The notes below the pieces were generated by a model. It made no database searches. It was given only the letters and a program-made list of their open reading frames with translations, and had not been told where the DNA came from. The translations under genes were made by a program, and so were the position numbers. A DNA stretch of 64,000 nt from CAVQBP01 sp963710745 (GTDB lineage Bacteria > Bacteroidota > Ignavibacteria > Ignavibacteriales > Ignavibacteriaceae): the NCBI GenBank assembly GCA_963710745.1, contig CAVQBP010000011.1, positions 124,001 through 188,000 of the forward strand, in the 5' to 3' direction. This document shows positions 52,494 to 61,661 of this stretch, one piece after another (positions within the stretch are counted from its first letter, which is position 1; every line of letters starts with the position of its first letter).

Positions 52494-53937
52494 ATGAAAA
52501 CTTCAATAATACTAACAGTCTTTTTTGTTTTTTCGTTTACATTATTAAGCATATTTCCTCAGGAGAAATATGAATATGTGAAAGAAAAAGATCCCCTGGT
52601 TTTAAAGAAATTAGATCACTGGCAGGATTTAAAATTCGGATTGATGATGCATTGGGGGACTTATTCCCAATGGGGAATCGTCGAATCATGGTCTTTATGT
52701 TCTGAAGATGAACCATGGTGCAAAAGAAAAATGGATGATTACTGTGAATATAAAAAAGCCTATGAAGGTTTGAAAAAGACTTTCAATCCGGTTAATTTTA
52801 ATCCTGGAAAATGGGCAGAAGCAGCAAAAGCTGCCGGCATGAAGTATGTTGTTTTTACTACAAAACATCACGATGGTTTCTGTATGTTTGATACAAAACA
52901 AACCGATTACAAAATCACTTCAAAAGAATGCCCGTTCCATACTAATCCGAAAGCAAATGTGGCAAAAGAAATCTTTAACACTTTCAGGAATGACGGCTTT
53001 ATGATCGGAGCTTATTTTTCAAAACCTGACTGGCACAGCAATTATTACTGGTGGCGTTATTTTGCTACTCCCGACAGGAATGTTAATTATAGTATTAAGA
53101 AACATCCGGACAGATGGCAGAAGTTTGTAGACTTTACTCATAATCAAATTGATGAGCTTATGTCTGATTACGGAAGAATGGATATATCTGTGGCTTGACG
53201 GCGGCTGGGTTCATAAATATTCTGAAGAAGAAATTGAAAGACTAAAAAAAGATACGACTCTCCACATGTACCGCATTCAGAGCCAGGATATTGATATGCC
53301 CGGTATTGTAAAAGATGCACGTGCAAAACAGCCGGGCTTAATAGTTGTCGATCGTGCAGTTCCCGGTCCTTACCAGAATTATCTTACTCCTGAAAATACA
53401 GTTCCCGATACAACTCTTCCCTATCCATGGGAAACCTGCATGCCGATGGCAACAAGCTGGTCTTATGTACCTAATGATAGATACAAATCGGGTCAAAGAT
53501 TAGTTCATCTTTTAGTTGACATAGTTGCTAAAGGCGGAAATTTTCTGTTAAACATCGGACCGAGTCCGAAAGGAGATTTCGATCCTGCTGCTTATGAAAG
53601 ATTAAAGGAAATCGGCGACTGGATGAAAGTAAACAGCGAGGCTATTTATTATTCAAGACCGATAAAACCATATAAAGACGGTAAAGTCTGTTTAACCCAA
53701 TTAAAAAATGGAAATATTTATGCGATTTACCTCGCAGACAAGGATGAAAATACAATTCCGGCTAAAATTGAATTAACAAAATACTGTCCGGCGGAAAATT
53801 CAGATATAGAATTATTAGGAACTGATACAAAAATTAAATGGCAGAAGAAAGGTGACGGATGCGAATTTGAAATTCCTGAATCTGTTCGCAATAATCCGCC
53901 TTGTAAGTACGCATGGACTTTCAAAATTTCTAAATGA
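52494..53937 (+). CDS. GH29 alpha-L-fucosidase, copy 2, secreted (frameshifted)
   Basis: A signal peptide (residues 1-22) precedes a GH29 barrel with FGLMMHWGTYSQWGIVESWS, YVVFTTKHHDGFCMFDTKQT and, after removing one extra T near 53187, YGRMDILWLDGGWVHKYS with the nucleophile Asp. The lesion falls only a few codons before that Asp. GGNFLLNIGPSPKGDFDPAA and a C-terminal beta domain (CKYAWTFKISK) follow. Repaired length is about 481 residues. The inserted run SLCSEDEPWCKRKMDDYCEY near the active-site entrance differs from copy 1, so substrate choice probably differs. Confidence 0.87.
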
Positions 53938-53942
53938 CAAAT

Positions 53943-54050
53943 CACTCTGTGGTTCTCTGTGAAATCTCTGCGGTTCTCTGTGTAACTTCTCAGCTGTTAT
54001 GTACACAGAGTTTCTCGAAGAACATCAGAGAACCACAGAGAAAGTATAGA
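53943..54050. repeat. 'TCTGTGGTTCTCTGTG' inverted repeat
   Basis: ACTCTGTGGTTCTCTGTGAA and CTCTGCGGTTCTCTGTGTAA on the left face TACACAGAGTTTCTCG and CATCAGAGAACCACAGAGAA on the right. It starts just after the stop of GH29 copy 2 and fills the gap to GH29 copy 3. It is a member of a repeat type common between genes in many environmental genomes. Confidence 0.75.
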
Positions 54051-54073
54051 ATCTAAGGACCGGTTGCAGACAT

Positions 54074-56318
54074 ATGAAACATGTAAAATTTAATCTTATG
54101 ATTTGGCTTATTCCTCTTTATCTTTATGCCTTTATGCCTCTGATGCATCCTCAAACTGCTCCTGAAGGAAACTATGTATTAATCAAACCTACAGACACTC
54201 CTGAGCAGATCATCGAAAAAGCTGCAAATGTAACTCCATCCAAACGGCAGTATGAATGGCAGAAAATGGAATTCACTGCTTTTGTCCATTTCGGTATAAA
54301 TACATTTCGATAATCTGGAATGGGGTAAGAAGAATATGGATATATCGAAATTCAATCCCAAAGAGATTAATGTTAACCAGTGGGTAAAAGTTTTTAAAGA
54401 TGCCGGGATGAAACAGGTAATACTTACAGCAAAACATCATGACGGATTCTGCTTGTGGCCGACAAAATACAATAATTATAATATTTCCAATACACCATTC
54501 CAAAACGGAAAGGGAGATATAGTAAGAGATTTATCGGAAGCATGTCATAAAGCCGGACTTAAATTCGGAGTATATTTATCTCCCTGGGATATGCATGCAA
54601 AAACCTACGGTTCACCTGCATATAATACTTATTTTGAAAACCTGTTAACAGAACTTTTAACTAATTACGGTAAAATTTCAGAAGTCTGGTTTGATGGTGC
54701 AAACGGTGAAGGTCCGAACGGTAAAAAACAAATTTATGACTGGCATTCATATTATAAATTAATCAGAAAGCTGCAGCCGGATGCAGTTATAGCTATAATG
54801 GGACCGGATGTCCGCTGGGTTGGAACTGAATCAGGATACGGCAGAAAAACTGAATGGAGTGTCTTACCGGGTTCATCTGAAAACCTGGAAAAGATTGCTG
54901 CCAACTCCCAGCAGAAAGCACTGGATAATGCTTTCATACCAAAAGATTTAATGGGAGAAGATTTAGGAAGCAGAGACAAAATTGAAAAGGCTTCCTCACT
55001 TATCTGGTATCCGGCAGAAGTTGATGTCTCTATCAGACCCGGATGGTTTTATCATAAAGCAGATGATTCTGCGGTAAAATCACCATACAAGCTCGTTGAT
55101 ATTTACTATAATTCTGTCGGTTTAAATGATGTATTATTATTAAATGTCCCTCCTGATAAAAGAGGATTAATTACAAAATATGATATAAAAAGCCTGAAGG
55201 GAATGCGCTATATTCTTAATGAAACTTTTAAGAATAATCTTGCAGAAAATGGAAAAGCGACATCATCAAGTGAAAAGAAAGGAAATGAAGCCAAATACAT
55301 TCTTGATAATGATTTAAACACTTTCTGGACAACTAAAGATACTCTGAGTACTGCATCAATTGAAGTGGATTTAAACAATGAAAAAACATTTGACCGGGCA
55401 ATGCTCCAGGAAAATATTTTAGCCGGGCAGAGAATAGAAAATTTCCACCTGGAATACTGGAACGGGAGTCAATGGGAAAAATTTGCTGAAGCAACAACAA
55501 TCGGTTATAAAAGACTGCTTAGATTCCCGGCAGTTACAACTAATAAAGTAAAAATTGTAATAGATCAGTGCAGGACAAATCCTACTCTTTCTTCTTTCGG
55601 TTTATACATGGCTCCTCCTGAAATTAAGTTTGAACCGGATGGAAATTCATTTCTCGATACCACTTCATTTAAAATATTAAGCGATGACAAAAGTGCATCA
55701 ATTTATTATACACTTGATGGGACTATTCCTGACAAAAATTCGACAGAATACAGTGATAGTATAACTATAAATAAGACAACTACTGTAACTGCAATTGCAG
55801 TTTCAAAAAACGGGAAAGAAAGCATTCCCTTTACAGCCTCTTTTCATAAAGCAAAATTTGCAATATCATTAAAAACTAACTATAGTCCTAAATATCCTGG
55901 CAGCGGCAGATATAATTTAGTTGATGGTGTACACGGCAGCACCAATTTTAATGATGGGAACTGGCAGGGATATGACGGTAATGATTTAGATGCAGTAATC
56001 GATCTTGGAAAGGTAAAGGATATCAAAAAAATTTCCGCTTCATTTTTAAGTGATGAGAATTCATTTATCTTTTTACCTTCTTCTGTTGAATATTCAGTTT
56101 CAAATGACGGACATAATTTCAAATTAGTAAGTGATCTAAATAATAAAATATCCGAAAAAGGTACAAAGGCTTTCATTTATTCATTTGATTTTAATACGGA
56201 TAATATTTCAGCAAGGTTTATTCAAATTAAAGCAAAAAATATTGGTGTCTGCCCGGAGTGGCACAAAGGCGCCGGAGAAAAAGCATGGCTGTTCTGCGAT
56301 GAGATTGCTGTCGAGTAA
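54074..56318 (+). CDS. GH29 alpha-fucosidase, copy 3, with CHB_HEX_C and F5/8-type domains (frameshifted)
   Basis: After a signal peptide (about 25 residues) the barrel has MEFTAFVHFGINTF, then, with one extra C removed near 54308, DNLEWGKKNMDISKFNP. QVILTAKHHDGFCLWPTKYN and SEVWFDGANGEGPNG carry the nucleophile Asp. The short NTF...EWG entry and the long C-terminal part fit the GH29-B group acting on alpha-1,3/4 fucose of branched glycans. Downstream are a first discoidin-like domain (about 55240-55600), a chitobiase C-terminal-like module (SIYYTLDGTIPDKNS) and the shared terminal module (55870-56318; CPEWHKGAGEKAWLFCDEI). Repaired length is about 747 residues. Confidence 0.87.
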
Positions 56319-56328
56319 ACATTTTTTG

Positions 56329-56407
56329 TGGAATAATGGAATGTTGGAATAATGAATGATTCCCCACACATCATTCCAATACTCCATAATTCCAAATATT
56401 CCATAGG
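56329..56407. repeat. 'TGGAATNATGGAA' inverted repeat, copy 4
   Basis: This is the best-formed copy. TGGAATAATGGAATGTTGGA then ATAATGAATGATTCCCC faces TCATTCCAATACTCCATAAT then TCCAAATATTCCATAGG, with only a few bases between the arms. It lies between GH29 copy 3 and the sialidase-like gene. Confidence 0.8.
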
Positions 56408-56434
56408 TATAATAAGCAAGCAAATGTGAACATA

Positions 56435-57499
56435 ATGAGAATAAATACTGTCGGTACAATTTTACTGATTACTATTCTAGGCAGCATAATGCTCCATTCA
56501 CAGCCGCTGAATAATTCTGAAGTAAAAATAATTTCAGATACTGATATATTTCCCTCCGGGGCATTGGGTTCCTGTCACGCCAGCACCATTGTAGAATTAA
56601 ATCCAGGTGTATTTATGGCCGCATGGTTTGCCGGTTCACACGAAGGCGCAAATGATGTCGGTATATGGATATCAACACTAAGAAATAATAGATGGACAAA
56701 ACCAATTGAAGCAGCAATTGGTAAAGATTCATCCGGTAATCAATTACCTTGCTGGAATCCGGTTCTTTTTAAAACAAATAATAATTCTCTCTTTTTATTT
56801 TACAAAGTTGGTATAAATCCGCGTGAATGGCACGGGTATGTAATCAGATCTTCGGATAACGGGAAGGACTGGACTAAACCGGAGGCTTTGCCCCATGGTT
56901 TTCTTGGTCCGATAAAGGACAAGCCTATTCAATTATCAAATGGAAATATTTTGTGTCCTTCCAGTGTTGAAAAGGAAAACGGCAGCTGGAGCATTCACCT
57001 TGAAATTACAAATGAAAATTTATCTTCCTGGAAAAAAGTTAAAATAAAAAAGGATGATTCTGTTGGTGTAATCCAGCCGACTATTCTCCGGCATCCGGAT
57101 GGCAGACTCGAGATGTTATGCAGAAGCCGCCAGAATTCAATCTATCAAACCTGGTCAGATGATAATGGTTTAAACTGGACTAAACTTGAAAAAACTTCTC
57201 TGCCGAATCCTAATTCCGGAATAGATGCCGTATCACTAGCTGATGGAAATTTTATTTTAGTATATAATCCTTTACTGCATGGTGCCGAATGGTTTAACGG
57301 ACGAAATGTACTTAATGTGGCCTTTTCAAATGACGGGATAAAATGGAAAGATATTTATCAGCTTGAAAATAAAAAGAAAGGACAATTCAGCTATCCGGCT
57401 GTTATCCAGGCATCAGATAAATCTATCCACATTACATATACATACAACAGACAAACAATAAAATATGTAGTCTTTAAAATCAAAGGAGAGAAATATTAG
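56435..57499 (+). CDS. sialidase-fold (BNR repeat) secreted protein
   Basis: I take the ATG at 56435 rather than the GTG at 56426. It gives MRINTVGTILLITILGSIML as signal peptide (354 residues). A six-bladed propeller is indicated by Asp-box-like motifs SSDNGKDWTKPE, SDDNGLNWTKLE and SNDGIKWKDI. The N-terminus CHASTIVELNPGVFMAAWFA and GSHEGANDVGIWIS is typical of the BNR_2 group often annotated 'sialidase family'. The FRIP motif of classical GH33 sialidases is missing, so the substrate may not be sialic acid. It ends one base before GH29 copy 4, an obvious translational pair. Confidence 0.8.
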   Translation: MRINTVGTILLITILGSIMLHSQPLNNSEVKIISDTDIFPSGALGSCHASTIVELNPGVFMAAWFAGSHEGANDVGIWISTLRNNRWTKPIEAAIGKDSSGNQLPCWNPVLFKTNNNSLFLFYKVGINPREWHGYVIRSSDNGKDWTKPEALPHGFLGPIKDKPIQLSNGNILCPSSVEKENGSWSIHLEITNENLSSWKKVKIKKDDSVGVIQPTILRHPDGRLEMLCRSRQNSIYQTWSDDNGLNWTKLEKTSLPNPNSGIDAVSLADGNFILVYNPLLHGAEWFNGRNVLNVAFSNDGIKWKDIYQLENKKKGQFSYPAVIQASDKSIHITYTYNRQTIKYVVFKIKGEKY

Positions 57500-57500
57500 T

Positions 57501-58866
57501 ATGCGGCTTATACTAAGATCAGGACTGATAAATTTTTTTATACTGCTTTGTGCAATTAATTTGTTTGGTCAGACCAATCAAAAAGTGCTGCCTTCTGAAT
57601 CACAGTTAAATTGGGCCGATTGCGAAATAGGAGTATTAATTCATTTTGATATAAATATTTTCGAACCGGAACAGTTCGATTACAAAAAGAAGGAAACTTT
57701 ACCCGATTTAAAAGAAATTCAATCCCTCAAAATTAAATACTGATCACTGGATCAGCGCGGCGAAGAGCGCAGGTGCAAAATATGCCATACTCACTGCAAA
57801 ACATGGTACAGGTTTTTGCCTGTGGAAATCTAAAGCCTATAATTATAACGTAGGCTTTACTCCATGGGAAAACGGGAAAGGAGACATTGTACGTGATTTT
57901 ATTGCTTCGTGTAAGAAGTATAATATTAAACCGGGATTTTATTATAATACTAATATTAACACATATCTGGAAGCAGGTTTTAAACCGTTTGAATCTACCG
58001 AGAAAAGAAATGAATACAACAGAATCGTGCTTCAGCAGCTCAGGGAATTATGGACACAATACGGAGATCTGTTTGAGATCTGGTTTGACGGCGGAATTGT
58101 ACCTGAAGAAAAAGGGGGAATTGCTGATGAAGTATTTCAACTTATAAAAGATCATCAATCAAATGCAATTCTTTTTCAGGGGCCGCTGGAAAGTCAAAAT
58201 CTGATCCGCTGGATTGGGAATGAAGACGGAAGGGCTAAGTATCCAAACTGGAGCAGAGCTAATGCAGTAACTTCTTCGAATGGAACGACTGAAATAATCA
58301 ATTATCAGGGAAGCCCCGATGGAAATGTCTGGAGCCCCGCCGAAGCAGATTTTCCCAATATTAAAAAAAGTGCCTGGAACGGCGGGTGGTTATGGAAAGC
58401 AGGAGAAGACAGCCTTTTATTTTCGGTTGACGATTTAATAAGCAGGTATTATACCAGTGTGGGAATGAACGCAAATATGCTTATTGGAATGGCTATCGAT
58501 ACTTCCGGACAGTTCCCTGCAAAAGCTGCAGAAATATTTTCTGATTTCGGCAGAGAAATTAAAAAACTTTTTAACAAACCGCTGGCATCAACCGGGGGGA
58601 ATGGGAATATAATCGAATTAAATATTTCAAAGAAACCGGTCAGCGTTAATAACATTGTTATTCAGGAGAATATATCCAAAGGTGAAAGGGTAAGAAAATA
58701 TTCAATTGAAGCATTTGTAAATGGAGAGTGGATTAAAGTTGCTGCTGGAATCTCAATCGGTCATAAAAGGATTCACAAAATTGAATCATTGAAGACAACA
58801 AAACTGAGGATTAATATTCTTGAGTCGTCTGAAAAACCATTGATTTCTAATTTTGCTGCCTACTAA
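57501..58866 (+). CDS. GH29 alpha-fucosidase-like enzyme, copy 4, secreted (frameshifted)
   Basis: A signal peptide (MRLILRSGLINFFILLCAIN) is followed by WADCEIGVLIHFDINIFEPE. One extra A near 57715 breaks the frame; removing it restores KEFNPSKLNTDHWISAAKSA and GAKYAILTAKHGTGFCLW. The nucleophile motif is FEIWFDGGIVPEE. The usual HHDGF is HGTGF here, so one of the two active-site histidines is missing in this copy. The tail from about 58580 is a discoidin-like domain without the shared CPxWH end. Repaired length is about 455 residues. A GGAGAG ribosome-binding site lies within the end of the sialidase-like gene. Confidence 0.83.
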
Positions 58867-58941
58867 TAAATAAGCTGTAACAATTTTCCGTTAATGCTTA
58901 AATACTGAATTAATAATTATGACTAATATTAAAAATTAATT

Positions 58942-61452
58942 ATGAAAAATTTGGATATTAAGAATATAACAATTCTGGTAACATTTCTGCTTACAATAAC
59001 ATTAGGCGCTCAAACCAACACAAAAACTTATACAGATCCCGCAGAGATATTTACTAACCCTCCCGAAAGTGCTAAACCCGGAGTTTTGTGGATGTGGATG
59101 GGTTCAAATATAAGTAAAGAAGGTATTAAAAAAGATCTTGAAGCATTAAAGGAAGAAGGATTTAACAGGACAACAATGTTTAGTCTTGCGGATGTAACTA
59201 CTCCATGGGCTGATGAAATCGATAAAAGTCCCACACCGCAAATTATTGCATGGACAGAACCATGGTGGAAACTTGTTCGTTATGCTGCAGAAGAATCAAA
59301 ACGGCTGGGTATGGATTTCGGAATGTTTAACGGGGCAGGTTATGAATCGAGCGGAGGTACATGGATAACCCCTGAACTTTCTATGCAGGAAATATGCTGG
59401 TCACAGAAAAGAATCTCAGGTAATCAGCATATAAATATTGAACTTTGCCGGCCTTTTGTAGATCCCCACGCAAATCAGCCTTACCCTGTTTATGATCCCG
59501 AAACAGGATTGGTTGAAAAGCCTCAGATTAAGGCGCGGAAAACATACTATAAAGATATTGCTGTGCTGGCTGCTCCTGCAAAAGGTATTGTATCAAGGAA
59601 CAGTATAATCGATTTAACGGGAAAAATGGATTCTACCGGAAATTTTGAATGGAATGCTCCTGAAGGTGATTGGATTATCTACAGGTTCGGACATACTACT
59701 ATGGGTACATTAATTCAGCCTGCCCAGTGGAAAGCAACAGGACTTGAATGCGATAAAATGAGTAAGAAAGCAGTAGAGTTCCATATAGATCATGTTATAA
59801 ATGAAATTAAAAAACATCTCGGTGATTTAATCGGTACCGGTTTTACTCATGTTCATTTTGACAGTTATGAAGCCGGTACCCCTACATGGACACCCAAAAT
59901 GAGAGAAGAGTTTTTAACCAGAAGAGGTTACGATCTTCTCCCCTATTTAATTACATTTGCCGGCAGAACAATTGATAATGAAAATGAAACCAAAAAGTTT
60001 AAAGATGATTTTGATGCTACTATAAAAGACTTATACCGGGATGTCTACTTTAAAACTATATCCGATAAACTGCGTGAAGCTCATCTTAGATTTTTGTGTG
60101 AACCATACGGCGGACCATGGAGGCAGGATGATATTATGCCGCTGGTTCATGATGTAATGACCGAGTTCTGGACAACTAATGGAAAATTTTCTCCTTATGA
60201 ATTAGAACCTACAGTTGCTGCTTTGCGTAAATCAGGACAGAATATTATTGAAGCAGAAGCGTTTACAGGACATCCGGATGACAGCAGATGGGATGAAACT
60301 CCTGCCTGGTTAAAACCGATTGGTGATGCTGCATTCTGTGCAGGAGTGAACCGCTTTGTTCTGCACAGATTCGTAGAACAGCCATGGGATGATCAGTACA
60401 AACCGGGTGCAACGATGGGTCAATGGGGTACGCATTTCGATAGAACACAAACATGGTGGAAACCATTCAAAGCCACGGTAAAATACTGGACAAGGTGTCA
60501 GGCCCTGCTGCAATGGGGAAAAATTGTCCTCCCTTTTAATGATGATTTTTCTGTAGCGGATAGTACTGGTAATATTTCATTGAAGTCGATTCACAGAAAT
60601 CTGGATAATATAGATATATATTTTGTTGCAAATACAGCGCGTGCAGCCGGATCGGCAACCTGCACCTTTAAAGTTTCGGGCATGCAGCCGGAACTCTGGG
60701 ATCCTGTTACCGGTTCGATGAGGGCTCTTCCGCAGTATAAAAATAAAAATGGATATACATCTATACCTTTGAAATTTGCCGAAGCACAAAGTTTTTTTAT
60801 AGTCTTCAGAAATAAGAGCAGTCAAACAGAATCGACCGTGAGAAGTAATTTTCCTGATCTTAAAGAAGCCGTTGAATTAAAAAAACCATGGCTGGTGCAA
60901 TTTGACTCAGCATGGGGTGGTCCGGCTCAGCCTGTAACTTTTGATACTCTCCGGGACTGGATAACCCGTGCCGAACCAGGAATTAAATATTACAGCGGAA
61001 CTGCGGTTTACAAAACGGTATTTAATGTAAATTCAAATTTATTAAATAATAGAACAACTCAATTCTTTTTAGATTTAGGCAGTGTTAAATGTATTGCACG
61101 GATTAAACTAAACAATAAAGATCTTGGTGTTGTATGGACTGCGCCGTGGCATATTCAAATACCTCAAGGAATACTTAGAGGAGAAAGTAATGAACTTATT
61201 ATTGAAGTAACAAATGTATGGGCAAACCGGTTGATTGGAGATGAACAGCAGCCTGAAGACTGTAAATGGCTTCCGGGTTATATCTGGAAAGGGAGATTTC
61301 TGCAGGAGTTCCCTGATTGGTTCTTAAAAAAAGAACCGCGGCCGTCAAAAGGAAGATATTGCTTTACAACATGGAACTATTTTACAAAAGATTCTCCGCT
61401 GGTTCCGTCCGGTTTAATAGGACCGGTCAGGATAATGACCGCCAAAGAATAA
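58942..61452 (+). CDS. GH106-family alpha-L-rhamnosidase-like enzyme, secreted
   Basis: The intact 836-residue protein has a signal peptide (cut near LGAQTN). The Glyco_hydro_106 barrel shows PGVLWMWMGSNISKEGIKKD, GMDFGMFNGAGYESSGGTWI, THVHFDSYEAGTPTWTPKM, NIIEAEAFTGHPDDSRWDE and FVLHRFVEQPWDD. The last 150 residues are a galactose-binding-like beta-sandwich (FLDLGSVKCIARIKLNNKDL, APWHIQIPQGILR). Characterised members are calcium-dependent inverting alpha-L-rhamnosidases, but the family is broad. Rhamnose is not part of animal N-glycans, so this gene argues for a plant, algal or bacterial ligand or for a different activity. It is the last gene of the plus-strand operon. Confidence 0.85.
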   Translation: MKNLDIKNITILVTFLLTITLGAQTNTKTYTDPAEIFTNPPESAKPGVLWMWMGSNISKEGIKKDLEALKEEGFNRTTMFSLADVTTPWADEIDKSPTPQIIAWTEPWWKLVRYAAEESKRLGMDFGMFNGAGYESSGGTWITPELSMQEICWSQKRISGNQHINIELCRPFVDPHANQPYPVYDPETGLVEKPQIKARKTYYKDIAVLAAPAKGIVSRNSIIDLTGKMDSTGNFEWNAPEGDWIIYRFGHTTMGTLIQPAQWKATGLECDKMSKKAVEFHIDHVINEIKKHLGDLIGTGFTHVHFDSYEAGTPTWTPKMREEFLTRRGYDLLPYLITFAGRTIDNENETKKFKDDFDATIKDLYRDVYFKTISDKLREAHLRFLCEPYGGPWRQDDIMPLVHDVMTEFWTTNGKFSPYELEPTVAALRKSGQNIIEAEAFTGHPDDSRWDETPAWLKPIGDAAFCAGVNRFVLHRFVEQPWDDQYKPGATMGQWGTHFDRTQTWWKPFKATVKYWTRCQALLQWGKIVLPFNDDFSVADSTGNISLKSIHRNLDNIDIYFVANTARAAGSATCTFKVSGMQPELWDPVTGSMRALPQYKNKNGYTSIPLKFAEAQSFFIVFRNKSSQTESTVRSNFPDLKEAVELKKPWLVQFDSAWGGPAQPVTFDTLRDWITRAEPGIKYYSGTAVYKTVFNVNSNLLNNRTTQFFLDLGSVKCIARIKLNNKDLGVVWTAPWHIQIPQGILRGESNELIIEVTNVWANRLIGDEQQPEDCKWLPGYIWKGRFLQEFPDWFLKKEPRPSKGRYCFTTWNYFTKDSPLVPSGLIGPVRIMTAKE

Positions 61453-61529
61453 GGCATATCAGTTCATGTTTTTCGATAAACTTAACAAGACTTCAATAAT
61501 GAATATTAATACGGTCACACTATCACCTG

Positions 61530-61593
61530 CCATTCTGAGTGACTTTGCTGCGTCAGACTGATTATCAGTCTGAACCAGTCGAAGACTATCATG
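61530..61593. repeat. 'CTGAACCAGTCGAAGACTATCATG' family repeat at operon end
   Basis: Between the convergent GH106 and final gene, CCATTCTGAGTGACTTTG is followed by the near-perfect palindrome CAGACTGATTATCAGTCTG (61554-61572) and then AACCAGTCGAAGACTATCAT. It is related to the units at 12.1-12.4 kb. The palindrome could serve as a bidirectional terminator, although no T tract is present. Confidence 0.65.
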
Positions 61594-61661
61594 CTTTCCG
61601 GTATTACGAACTGCAGCTCTTCATGTGTTTCAGTTCTCCGGAACTGAATACACTCCGTTAT

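Noticed and set aside
53175..53200. Programmed ribosomal frameshift next to the GH29 copy 2 nucleophile
   Set aside because: The break is AT-A-T-CTG without a slippery heptamer or hairpin, and similar breaks occur at unrelated sites in many genes, so a lesion or sequencing error is simpler.
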